DNA of 10,045 nt from Fimbriimonadaceae bacterium (GCA_019694835.1 JAIBBE010000252.1:1-10045); one strand, 5' to 3'; shown: positions 1 through 7,071, counted from the first letter of the stretch. The notes: a model not told the origin generated them from the sequence alone. Numbers and translations are program-made.

Positions 1-38
1 GGCGCTGTGGCGCGGCCGGTAACCTAGCGTTCACCCAT

Positions 39-115
39 CGCGGGGTGGAGCAGCTCGGTAGCTCGCTGGGCTCATAACCCAGAGGTCGCAGGTTCGAATC
101 CTGTCCCCGCTACCA
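39..115 (+). tRNA. Initiator tRNA-fMet (CAT)
   Basis: A complete 77-base cloverleaf with encoded CCA (113-115). The anticodon CAT is at 73-75 in the loop CTCATAA, closed by the stem CTGGG/CCCAG (66-70, 78-82). Two features mark it as initiator rather than elongator: three consecutive G:C pairs at the foot of the anticodon stem, and an unpaired first acceptor position (C39 against T111). The T-arm carries TTCGAAT. A TANNNT element, TAGCGT at 25-30, is a plausible -10 box. The 3' end points at the integrase-bearing region on its right, the usual arrangement when a tyrosine integrase has used a tRNA 3' end as attachment site. No second copy of the tRNA 3' end is visible in this window, so the attachment site itself is not proven. 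Confidence 0.97.
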
Positions 116-118
116 GGT

Positions 119-154
119 AAAACGGCTCCCGGACGTCAGTCCGGGGGCCGTTTT
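119..154. terminator. Two-way intrinsic terminator after tRNA-fMet
   Basis: A 16-bp stem (119-134 with 139-154) and a GTCA loop, with only one G-T wobble. The outer four pairs are A-T, so a T run follows the GC stem on both strands. It starts four bases after the tRNA CCA end. It can stop the tRNA transcript on the plus strand and could also stop read-through from the minus-strand operon that ends at 313. If the attachment core lies in the tRNA 3' end, this terminator would be carried by the element. Confidence 0.9.
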
Positions 155-162
155 CTATGGGG

Positions 163-238
163 GTGGGAACACTTTTGGGAACATTAGGTGAGCTAAGTAA
201 TGCGGGAGCCATCCAGTCGACTAACTTTCGTGGGAACA
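163..238 (+). repeat. Three GGGAACA direct repeats in gene-free region
   Basis: The stretch from 116 to 312 has no convincing gene. Beyond the terminator it holds GGGAACA at 165-171, 177-183 and 232-238. The first and last share the longer GTGGGAACA, and the second is preceded by TTTT. Short direct repeats close to a tRNA attachment site can be integrase arm-binding sites. That is an inference here, because the integrase gene is 7 kb away and its binding sites are unknown. Confidence 0.4.
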
Positions 239-312
239 AACTCCGTGGCGGACGTTGGCACTTAGCGCAGAACCGTGGTGGTGGTGGCGCGCAGCCCGGG
301 ATCCATGGAGCT

Positions 313-1659
313 CTACAGCGATCGCAGCCGCTCGATGTGCCGACGCTGTTCCTTTTCGTTCTGCTTGACATGGACGCTCACGAGAACTTGATTGCCGTCT
401 GGTTTGTAGTAGATCCGTCCCATACTTTCGCTGCCGATAATTCCGGTAGCTAGTTTTGAAACCTCTCTCCACCCGCTGGCGCTTTCCAGGTCCCTACCCA
501 CGTTCTCGCCCATGTCGATCTGCACGAGAGCGCGGATAATCGACGATGGCGAGTCTAGGTTGGCGAGGACTTCGCTGCTGTCGAGGACGAAGTTCAGCCG
601 TGCGAAAGCCGTGTCTAGAAAGCCGATGACACCCCTGCGCGGCGCGACCCGCGCCTGGGTAGCCCGACGGCGTTCTTGTTCAAGTTGTCCTAGTTCTTCG
701 AGCTGTTGTTGTAGGCGTTCAACTTTGGCTTCCGACGTGAGAATGCGCGATTCGCTTTCTTCGGCCTGTTCGCGAACTACCGAAATCTTGTGGCGCAAGT
801 CGGAGTTTTCGGCAAGGGCATACTCGAGGAGCTCTTCGGTGTCAGATTGCTGAGCCAGCAGCGCCTTCGTTTCTGCCGACTGTTCGCTTGAACGACTGAG
901 ATCTGCAATCTGGACGTGGAGAGATTTTTGATGCTCAAGTGCGCGGTCGAGGTCGCGAGATAGTTTGGCCTCACGTGAGTTGGCTGCCGCGAGACGCTCT
1001 TTCAACAAGATCGACTCACTTTCGGCATTGTGAATCCGCTCACGAAGATCGACCACTTGGTTTACAAGCTCTTCAACCTGCGTCTCAAGCTCTTCGAGGC
1101 GGGTTGGCGCCGTCGGCTTGGGCGCAGCAACGACTGTTTCGGCCGCGGATGGACTTGGGGGTGTGAACACATCCTTGACGAGGGCCATTGCGTCCTCGTG
1201 AGTGCCTCTGAAGCGAAGTCGGGCGAACCAGTCATAGAACCTGCCGTCAGTGGCCGCGCGATGGCTGGTGTCCCATCGTTGGATCGAAACTCCAGCGGCC
1301 TCCAGCGCATCGACCACTTCAGTGGCCTCGCGCTCGGGCGCGTTGAAAACCACGTAATGCCCGAACCTGTTTGATTCAAGAGTCCATTCGCCTTCGAAGC
1401 CGATGAACTGTTGACGTGGCGCGTCCTCACGCGGCGCATAAGGAATTGTTCTGTCGGCCAACAGAAATCGGTTGCAATCCTCGACTTCCCAGGATGGCCC
1501 GGCAACATCGACGATGTTGTCGGCGAATAACGGGTAGACGGCGCCGGCATAGACGATGCCCGCATATCCGTTCGGCGTCAGGCGCACCGGGCGGCGGATC
1601 GCGGCCTCAACCGTTAATAAGCCGTCCACAATTTGTACAACGACCTGTTGCGCGGCCAT
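313..1659 (-). CDS. Coiled-coil protein with RelE/ParE-like C-terminal region
   Basis: Last gene of the four-gene operon, 448 residues, starting 3 bases after the Hsp70 stop. There is no strong Shine-Dalgarno sequence, so translation is probably coupled. Residues 1-95 are unrecognised. Residues about 100-165 alternate strand and helix (HYVVFNA, a helix, SIQRWD, DWFARLRF, a helix), suggesting a ferredoxin-like fold. Residues 166-186 are a Pro/Ala linker and 187-335 a long, strongly charged coiled coil. Residues 359-448 form a compact tail with GWREVSKL, then GRIYYKPDG (414-422), VLVSVHVKQ and a helix rich in Arg and Glu. This order (helices, Trp/Arg-containing strand, RIYY strand, hydrophobic strand ending in Lys, final basic helix) resembles RelE/ParE toxins. 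The likeness is by eye only. If correct it would be the effector of the operon; otherwise it is a structural partner of the Hsp70. No signal peptide or membrane segment is visible. Confidence 0.88.
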   Translation of the reverse strand: MAAQQVVVQIVDGLLTVEAAIRRPVRLTPNGYAGIVYAGAVYPLFADNIVDVAGPSWEVEDCNRFLLADRTIPYAPREDAPRQQFIGFEGEWTLESNRFGHYVVFNAPEREATEVVDALEAAGVSIQRWDTSHRAATDGRFYDWFARLRFRGTHEDAMALVKDVFTPPSPSAAETVVAAPKPTAPTRLEELETQVEELVNQVVDLRERIHNAESESILLKERLAAANSREAKLSRDLDRALEHQKSLHVQIADLSRSSEQSAETKALLAQQSDTEELLEYALAENSDLRHKISVVREQAEESESRILTSEAKVERLQQQLEELGQLEQERRRATQARVAPRRGVIGFLDTAFARLNFVLDSSEVLANLDSPSSIIRALVQIDMGENVGRDLESASGWREVSKLATGIIGSESMGRIYYKPDGNQVLVSVHVKQNEKEQRRHIERLRSL

Positions 1660-1662
1660 CGC

Positions 1663-3423
1663 TCAAGCGACCGAAGCGCACCTGCAAGATGGGTCGCCCC
1701 ACGGTTTCTTGCAGACCGAACACGGTTGGTAGTACAGCCGTTCCATCGTTTGCTCCTCGGTGGCGTATTTCGGGCCACTCAGTCTCGCGAAGGCGCTTGG
1801 CTTGTATTGGTAGAGGACATCGCCAGGGACGAGACTTTGATCCTTGCGATCGGCGACGTTTGCTCGAACGGCAAGGCCACCGGTTGCAGGAGCAGCTTCC
1901 GAGTCCTCGGTCACTTCAAGCGGCCCTTCGCTACCGGGCAGGCCTATTCCGAACTCAAGGTCGAAGTAGGTCGCTCGCGCTCGCCCCTTTCGCTGACTCG
2001 ACTCTGCAGTAACGGTGAGAATCAGGTCATCATTAATCTCGACGTCCAATTCCAGCCGCTCGACAAGGGGCGGTGCCGTCTTATCGACATCGACAGTGAA
2101 CATCCCGATGGACGTTCGAGGATCGCTTGCCTGCGGCTGCTCGTGATGCTCGGTTGGAGCCACGATCGAAAACTTCGCTGACCCGTCGCTGGGATCGGTG
2201 CAGTAAAGGTGGAACCGGTCGGAGTGCACATTCCCAACGGTCGGCATGGCGGTGCCGGCGCGCAGAATCGGCAGGCGGTAACCGCGTGCCATCTCCAATT
2301 CAATAGGCTTGGCCAGGACCAGGCGTTGAGTGTCGTGTGCCATCCACGCGGCGCCTTGTGAGATGAGCGTCCCGCTGTTGTCCGGTATCTCCACCTTCTG
2401 CGGTCCAAACAGCTGGTGAAGCTGGCTGCGGATGCTAGGCATTGCAGCCATTCCGCCAGCTAGGAGGCAGAGCGAAACCTCTGCTGGTGCCATATCTACT
2501 GTGTCGAGGAGAGATTCGACTTCGTGAATACCCGCCCGAACCAACGGGCGCGTGATCTCGTCAAGTTCCTGACGACTAAGTGGGTAATTGAGGGTTGCGC
2601 CCGACTCCGGAAAGTACGCCGGTCGGTAGAAGGTGACGCTAGGCCGTTCGGATAACGCGATCTTGTTCTCTTCGGCGTCGTGTAGCAGGCGGAGTCGTGC
2701 CTCACGAATGGGACGATCGGTGTCTGCGATTCCGTTCGTGTTCGAGAATCTGGCGACGACCTCATCTCGGATCACCTCATCGAACTTGTCGCCCCCGACC
2801 TGATCGGTGCCCCCATTTCGCAGCTGGACGATGCGACCGGGCTCAATCCGGCACAGTGTCAAGTCGAGGGTGCCGCCGCCCCAGTCGACAACTAGCACAT
2901 TCCGACCCATCAACTTTCGGGTTGCACTGTCAGGATCCTGTGCGCCACGGAGATAGCCGTACAAGGCCGCAAATGGCTCATGGACGAAGTGAACAATGGA
3001 GATGCCCGCTCTGCGGAACGCCCGGCGTAGGGCTGCACGCCTGGGTCCGGTCATGTTTACCGGAATTGTCACGACTGCCCGGTCGAGAGCCCCCAACGCT
3101 CTTCGTTGGGAGCTCTGCTTGGACCGGCTGCGGACGTGCGCGATGACATCAGCAACGATGTCTTCCGGACTGCGGTTAACACCGCCGACGCTGATTTCTG
3201 TTTGGCCGAGGTACATTTTCGGGGATCGCACTGTATTTCCGTAGACCCCGAGGCCGACCTCTTCCAACGCGTCCTTAGCTTCGCGCCCGACGATGGTTTC
3301 CTCACCTTCGTAGCGGATGACCGACGGGTGTGGGCGATCTTCTTCCAAGACGTCAATGACGGCGTCTCCCACCACGACTGACACAAGGCTGTTGGTGGTG
3401 CCGAAGTCGAATCCGACGATCAT
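1663..3423 (-). CDS. Hsp70-like ATPase with cysteine-rich C-terminal tail
   Basis: 586 residues with a full Hsp70/actin-type nucleotide-binding domain: phosphate-1 loop GFDFGTTNS (4-12), VVTIPVNMT (117-125), HEPFAALYGY (148-157), phosphate-2 loop VVDWGGGTLDLTL (178-190), GGDKFD (210-215), ENKIALSER (252-260), adenosine loop LAGGMAAMPS (321-330) and the closing helix GAAWMAH (357-363). It should bind and hydrolyse ATP in the cytoplasm. Residues about 375-495 look like a divergent beta-sandwich substrate domain. No helical lid and no EEVD-type tail follow. Instead a linker leads to C568, C571, C580 and C582 (CxxC-x8-CxC), a probable small zinc site. It differs from housekeeping DnaK in sequence and in lacking a DnaJ neighbour. 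The ATG overlaps the upstream stop by 4 bases (ATGA) and has AAGGG about 10 bases before it. The role is inferred from context: nucleotide-dependent control of the other operon products. Confidence 0.95.
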   Translation of the reverse strand: MIVGFDFGTTNSLVSVVVGDAVIDVLEEDRPHPSVIRYEGEETIVGREAKDALEEVGLGVYGNTVRSPKMYLGQTEISVGGVNRSPEDIVADVIAHVRSRSKQSSQRRALGALDRAVVTIPVNMTGPRRAALRRAFRRAGISIVHFVHEPFAALYGYLRGAQDPDSATRKLMGRNVLVVDWGGGTLDLTLCRIEPGRIVQLRNGGTDQVGGDKFDEVIRDEVVARFSNTNGIADTDRPIREARLRLLHDAEENKIALSERPSVTFYRPAYFPESGATLNYPLSRQELDEITRPLVRAGIHEVESLLDTVDMAPAEVSLCLLAGGMAAMPSIRSQLHQLFGPQKVEIPDNSGTLISQGAAWMAHDTQRLVLAKPIELEMARGYRLPILRAGTAMPTVGNVHSDRFHLYCTDPSDGSAKFSIVAPTEHHEQPQASDPRTSIGMFTVDVDKTAPPLVERLELDVEINDDLILTVTAESSQRKGRARATYFDLEFGIGLPGSEGPLEVTEDSEAAPATGGLAVRANVADRKDQSLVPGDVLYQYKPSAFARLSGPKYATEEQTMERLYYQPCSVCKKPWGDPSCRCASVA

Positions 3424-4841
3424 TCCGACCGCCCTTCGAGTTCTTTGAGTCGCTTGACTTCTGCCTCTATCTTGGTGAGTGCGCGATCGACAAATTCATC
3501 TGCCACTTCAGGACTCCCATTTCGTAACGCGTGCAGCCCGTCGCTAAGCAGATTCACTTGACCGGACAACTGTCTGACAACTTGCGCCCGTAATGTCTCG
3601 TAGTCATTTACCGCGTGAATCTCGTCGGCAAACCGGCCGCTCTGTTCTTTTTCTAGACGGCTCTTCAGCTCGCTGACTCCCGACTCCAGCCTGTCGATTT
3701 GCGTGTTCTTTTCCTTCAGTTCCGCCTTCAGTGAGTCCGCTTCTGCCCGTTCCCTCTCGGCGCGACGGGATTGCGCAGAGGCTTCATCCAGAGCGGCGTG
3801 AATTTTCTTATCCTGATCTTGAAGCCTGGTCTCGAAGTGTCTCACTAGCTCACTGAGTGCGTCCGTTGCGGACCTGGCGTTGGCGAGCATCGCTATGGAC
3901 CGCCAGTCGCCTCGATGTTCCGTATCCCTTTGTCCATCTCTCAGCCCGTACGTGTCGGGTTTCTGTCGGGGCGGTGGAAATCGACTAGGAGCCCGCCATA
4001 CCAGCTCGCACAGGTCAGCAATAAATCGGTTCTTGGGCCACTTATCACGCAGGACGCGGAAGAGTTCAAAGGCGATCACCGCATTTATGCGGAGGCGCTC
4101 CCGCTTCGTACCGCTAACTGCTAACGATTCCTCTTTGTCGAGCTCCTCGAAGGCGAAAGACCTCGCTGCGGAGCTAATCTCGGCAGCTGTTAGATGAGGT
4201 TCGGCCCGCGGATCAACCAATCGTTCCAGCCTGTTCTCGAACAGCTTATGACTGGCGAATGCGACCACCGCAAGCTCCAGGATGCGTTCACGAACAGAAT
4301 CCTTCAAGTCGATATCTGCTACATCCGTCAGAATGTTCGCCAGCGCGTCGAGAAGAGGATCCGCCGCAGCTAGTTCACGAACCAGAGCGATCTCCTGTGA
4401 TGACGCATCAGGAGTCGTGCTCAAGTCCCACAGGTCACGAGCAAGGTTGACCTTCCGACCTGCCGCCGTTTCGCGGTATGCGTACTTGAATAGGTCGGCA
4501 ATCGTCGAAGGTTTCTCAACGGGTTTCTTCTTTGACTTCCTCATTGGCCCTGACGCCGATTGAGGCGCAGACGATTTCGGTCTCTGGGCAGCCACATCGC
4601 GCGCATGTGCGGCTTTCGGGGCTGCGACACTCGGTGCGATCTCTCGTTCCGAGTCCGGTCTTGTGATGCGACTCGGCGCCCCCGGTGACGCGGGCTTGGT
4701 TGGAACAGACTTATCCGCAGGCTGGTCTGATTGGCGTGCAGTTGTTGGCATCGGATTTTGATTGCCAGACTCAGTGTTCAACTCCGAACTCCAATTCAAG
4801 TTTTCCGCTGGATCGCCAGTTGTCCCTTCTCCAATCGACAC
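3420..4841 (-). CDS. Disordered/coiled-coil partner protein of the Hsp70
   Basis: 473 residues from GTG at 4841. This start is chosen because AGGAGG (4848-4853) lies 6 bases upstream and overlaps the stop of the previous gene. The same frame stays open upstream to 5096, but that part only shadows the upstream gene. Residues 1-110 are rich in Pro, Ala, Ser and Thr, with a basic KSKKK stretch near 102, and are probably disordered. Residues about 112-290 are a mostly helical domain I do not recognise. Residues about 325-405 are a coiled coil full of Glu, Lys and Arg. Residues 411-470 are two or three helices around NLLSDGLHALRNGSPEVADE. A long coiled coil followed by a short helical bundle next to an Hsp70 recalls the nucleotide-exchange factor GrpE, but GrpE's beta-wing is not evident. 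A GrpE-like role is a hypothesis; a scaffold role is equally possible. Confidence 0.9.
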   Translation of the reverse strand: MSIGEGTTGDPAENLNWSSELNTESGNQNPMPTTARQSDQPADKSVPTKPASPGAPSRITRPDSEREIAPSVAAPKAAHARDVAAQRPKSSAPQSASGPMRKSKKKPVEKPSTIADLFKYAYRETAAGRKVNLARDLWDLSTTPDASSQEIALVRELAAADPLLDALANILTDVADIDLKDSVRERILELAVVAFASHKLFENRLERLVDPRAEPHLTAAEISSAARSFAFEELDKEESLAVSGTKRERLRINAVIAFELFRVLRDKWPKNRFIADLCELVWRAPSRFPPPRQKPDTYGLRDGQRDTEHRGDWRSIAMLANARSATDALSELVRHFETRLQDQDKKIHAALDEASAQSRRAERERAEADSLKAELKEKNTQIDRLESGVSELKSRLEKEQSGRFADEIHAVNDYETLRAQVVRQLSGQVNLLSDGLHALRNGSPEVADEFVDRALTKIEAEVKRLKELEGRSE

Positions 4842-4847
4842 TGAACG

Positions 4848-4853
4848 CCTCCT
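4848..4853 (-). promoter_or_regulatory. Ribosome binding site fixing the GTG start at 4841
   Basis: AGGAGG on the minus strand, 6 bases before the GTG. It overlaps the TAG stop of the upstream zinc-finger gene (4852-4854), so ribosomes ending that gene can restart at once. This site decides against the longer reading frame that begins at 5096. Confidence 0.85.
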
Positions 4854-5970
4854 ATCCCTCAAGTCGATTTCTAAAGTCGGAGAACCAACGGTTGGCTCGG
4901 CCGTACCGAAGCAGATCAGCATGTCTCGCCGCAGCAGAAGGGTTGTCCGCAGCAAGGAAATGTTCTGCAGCGATGAGGTGCAACTTGAATTGGTCGTATG
5001 GTCGCTGATTGTCGATCTGAGTGACCATCTCTGCGACCGCTTGCGGGTCTGCGGTGCCGTCGAGAGGTACTGCGCACCACGCCAACACGTTCTCAATGAT
5101 CGCGTCGCTCAAGGCGTAGTCGAGACTTGCATGGGGCGCTAGGGCGAGATCTCCTCGGTCCCACACTTCACCTGACAACATCGCCTTGAAGCGCAACGAA
5201 ACTCTCGCGACGCGCTGACTCCTGGTCTTGGTCATTGCGCGTTCAAATTGGTTGTAGTGGAACGCCACGATGCCGCAGATTGCTTCCGCGGGCGGTCGGT
5301 CAAAGGTGCCGAGGATACCGACCGCTCCGTTGAACCTGTCTTCGTACGTGGTACGGAGTCGCTTCTCGCCGTGCTGGATACCTTCCCCATCCGTCTCGCG
5401 GACAACAACGCCGTAGAGGTAGTCGGCAAGCCCAGCGCAATACTGTGTGGCAGTCGGGTATTGCCGCGATCGCATGATGAAGGCGTCTATCGTTTGTGGG
5501 CTTAGGTCCGCCCCCAGAATCAGGTGTTGCAATGCTGAATCGACGCCTTCAAGATCGGGTTTCTCGGCGAGTGCGAGCTCAAACTGGAACTCGGACCTGA
5601 CCTGCTTATTTCCTAGTATCAGGTCGCGAACGCCGTTGCCGTGCTCAGAGAGATACTTGCCGACATCAGCAACGGCAACCGGACGATTATTGATCCAAGC
5701 CGCGTCTGCGTTCTTGACGACCCAGTCGCCCGGTGATGTTTCGTACGTGATAGTCAGCCGTCTGCGGCCACATTCGCGGCCGTTCAGAACGAGGACAGGC
5801 TGCTCGACGGGGTGGCCCTCAAAGGTATGGATACGCAGATCAGGTTCGCTGGAGAACACAAGTCCGCAAATCGGACATGGAAATTTCGGGGGGCGAGGCA
5901 CCCAGGCGACAAGAGGGCTCTCTTCTGCCGGTTCGTGAAACTCCAGATAGCCGGTGTGCCAGAATCCCAA
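4852..5970 (-). CDS. C2H2 zinc-finger protein, first gene of Hsp70 operon
   Basis: 372 residues from a TTG start at 5970, the first possible start after an in-frame stop at 6004-6006. GGGAGG lies 11 bases upstream, which is slightly far. Residues 32-53 hold a classic C2H2 finger: C32, C35, H48 and H53 in the pattern C-x2-C-x12-H-x4-H, with the usual hydrophobic residues F39 and L45. Such fingers are uncommon in bacteria. Residues about 57-125 look strand-rich (VLVLNG, RRLTITYE, WVVKNADAAWINN), and the rest, about 140-370, is largely helical and unrecognised. The finger may bind nucleic acid or a protein partner. The gene is 10 bases from the next one and shares its shifted base composition, so it belongs to the operon. 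It could serve as the recognition or regulatory part, but nothing in the sequence proves that. Confidence 0.9.
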   Translation of the reverse strand: MGFWHTGYLEFHEPAEESPLVAWVPRPPKFPCPICGLVFSSEPDLRIHTFEGHPVEQPVLVLNGRECGRRRLTITYETSPGDWVVKNADAAWINNRPVAVADVGKYLSEHGNGVRDLILGNKQVRSEFQFELALAEKPDLEGVDSALQHLILGADLSPQTIDAFIMRSRQYPTATQYCAGLADYLYGVVVRETDGEGIQHGEKRLRTTYEDRFNGAVGILGTFDRPPAEAICGIVAFHYNQFERAMTKTRSQRVARVSLRFKAMLSGEVWDRGDLALAPHASLDYALSDAIIENVLAWCAVPLDGTADPQAVAEMVTQIDNQRPYDQFKLHLIAAEHFLAADNPSAAARHADLLRYGRANRWFSDFRNRLEG

Positions 5971-5984
5971 GGCGCGACCTACCT

Positions 5985-5998
5985 CCCAGCTAACTGGG
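5985..5998. promoter_or_regulatory. Hairpin in the leader of the Hsp70 operon
   Basis: A perfect inverted repeat, CCCAG-CTAA-CTGGG, lies 15 bases upstream of the TTG start at 5970. On the mRNA the second arm supplies the first bases of the GGGAGG ribosome site, so a hairpin here could partly hide it. It could equally be a short DNA operator. The 134-base gap 5971-6104 must hold the operon promoter. The best -10 I see is TATGTT on the minus strand at 6024-6029, with no good -35 box. Confidence 0.35.
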
Positions 5999-6104
5999 TC
6001 AACTCACATGCGATCACGCGGTGAACATACCTGTGCGCTACGACATCGGTGAGAGCACCTTGGGATTGTCCAGTGATCAGTCTGCCCGCGAAGGCCGCCC
6101 ATCT

Positions 6105-6791
6105 TCACGCCTGCTGCCGTTGCAGGGCGCGCTCGATGATCCTGTCGGCGATACCGACTGCCCGCGGGTCGCCCTCGTCAAGCAGGTCGATCGCTGCGAC
6201 CACTTCGGCGGCAGCATGTCGGTCAGCAGGCTTCCGGGGGATGGCGTCGACATCCGATACCGCCCAGATGACCGCGTTGGGTAGGCGGTCGCCATTCACC
6301 CGGCGAAGCGCGTGATCGGCGATCACGTCGTCGATGTCAGCGGCATTCGCGTACAGGCGTAGTTGTCCAGACGGCTCAAGATCATCGACGACGCGGTCAC
6401 CGCTTAGGACGATGCGGTCATCATCCTGCAGCCCGTCGAGTGCGGGTTTGAACGCGCAGAGGCGGATGGACTCGCCGCGGTTACCGACCCAGGATCGCAA
6501 CCGTTGCGCGGGCGCCGCATCCTCGGCAAGTCCGTCGAGGCGATGGCGAAGGCGAGGTGGCATCGGGTCGGGATCTCCCGCCAGGCGGCGCAGTACTGAC
6601 CATGCGGATTGTTCGGCCATGGGCCGGCCGGCGGATTTGGCGCGGAAGGATGCCACGGCATTGGTGGGGATCACCCAGCGGCCCATCATCCGCTGTGCGG
6701 GGAGACTGCCCTCGGCGATCATCGCGCGAACGCGACGTTCACTGATGCCGAGTTGTTTGGCGACCTCGGGGCCGCTCATGAGGTTCTTCAC
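6105..6791 (-). CDS. Excisionase-type HTH regulator with AbiEi-like C-terminal region
   Basis: 228 residues. Residues 5-50 are a MerR/excisionase-type winged helix (EVAKQLGISERRVRAMIAEG followed by the wing RMMGRWVIP), so the protein should bind DNA. Residues about 100-225 resemble the antitoxin family of type IV (AbiE) systems: RIVLSGDRVVDDL (126-138), a strand RLYANA, a VIWAVSD strand and the closing AAIDLLDEGDPRAVGIA. AbiEi proteins both repress their promoter and neutralise an AbiEii nucleotidyltransferase. No such toxin gene follows; the next gene downstream is the Hsp70-operon zinc-finger gene, so this looks like an orphan. The GTG at 6791 has no ribosome site but sits 6 bases after a TATGAT -10 box, which fits a leaderless transcript. 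An ATG at 6779 is the alternative start. The AbiEi assignment is by eye. Confidence 0.85.
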   Translation of the reverse strand: MKNLMSGPEVAKQLGISERRVRAMIAEGSLPAQRMMGRWVIPTNAVASFRAKSAGRPMAEQSAWSVLRRLAGDPDPMPPRLRHRLDGLAEDAAPAQRLRSWVGNRGESIRLCAFKPALDGLQDDDRIVLSGDRVVDDLEPSGQLRLYANAADIDDVIADHALRRVNGDRLPNAVIWAVSDVDAIPRKPADRHAAAEVVAAIDLLDEGDPRAVGIADRIIERALQRQQA

Positions 6792-6792
6792 G

Positions 6793-6824
6793 ACACAATC
6801 ATACCGTTAGCGGAATAATTGTGT
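6793..6824. promoter_or_regulatory. Promoter and operator of the AbiEi-like regulator
   Basis: A 32-base imperfect dyad centred between 6808 and 6809. The outer arms ACACAAT (6793-6799) and ATTGTGT (6818-6824) match perfectly, the core has CCG/CGG, and 13 of 16 positions pair. It contains TATGAT on the minus strand (6798-6803), exactly spaced for transcription to begin at the GTG at 6791. A weak -35-like GATACA lies at 6822-6827. The arrangement suggests that the encoded HTH protein represses its own promoter. Confidence 0.65.
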
Positions 6825-6852
6825 ATCTGCGATGTGCAGGATCAGTGCGAAC

Positions 6853-7071
6853 TCACTCGGCAAGTTCGTGTTCGATTGCGCGGCGGATCCAAGCGGACAT
6901 GGAGCGGTCGTCGCGTTCGGCGGCTTTGCGGACACGTTCGAGGAGTTCGGGCGGAAGACGTACGGGGATGGGATCGGACATCCGTGCGCGGCGGCGGACT
7001 GGTGGGCCTTGGGGCACTTGGTTCTCCGGGTGCGCGTATTGCGCGTATTCCTGTTCAGGCGTCGTAGCCAT
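6853..7071 (-). CDS. Ribbon-helix-helix DNA-binding protein (CopG/Arc type)
   Basis: 72 residues from ATG at 7071, chosen because GAAAGGG lies 7 bases upstream; a longer frame to 7242 has no coding character. Residues 1-30 are a polar, Pro-rich arm (YAHPENQVPQGPP). Residues 33-70 are a ribbon-helix-helix: the strand PIPVRLP, then helix ELLERVRKAAERDD, then SMSAWIRRAIEHEL. These proteins act as dimers that place the strand in the DNA major groove. Most small ones like this are antitoxins or plasmid/element regulators. No toxin gene is adjacent (the next gene on that strand starts 61 bases later and is a regulator), so it is either an orphan antitoxin or a stand-alone repressor. Confidence 0.88.
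   Translation of the reverse strand: MATTPEQEYAQYAHPENQVPQGPPVRRRARMSDPIPVRLPPELLERVRKAAERDDRSMSAWIRRAIEHELAE

Noticed and set aside
273..288. Short GGT/GTG triplet run
   Set aside because: Only about four units, too short to mean anything beyond base composition.
295..325. Run of six-base palindromes (CCCGGG, GGATCC, CCATGG, GAGCTC, GCGATCGC) resembling a cloning polylinker
   Set aside because: The right part falls within the last codons of a natural gene and the surroundings show no vector sequence, so chance overlap in GC-rich DNA is more likely.
72..371. Minus-strand reading frame ending in GTGFEPATSGL
   Set aside because: It is the antisense of the tRNA and its terminator, a well-known false gene pattern; it also overlaps the end of the real coiled-coil gene.
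4842..5096. Longer start for the coiled-coil partner of the Hsp70
   Set aside because: This part lies wholly over the zinc-finger gene in another frame, has no protein character, and the GTG at 4841 has a perfect ribosome site.
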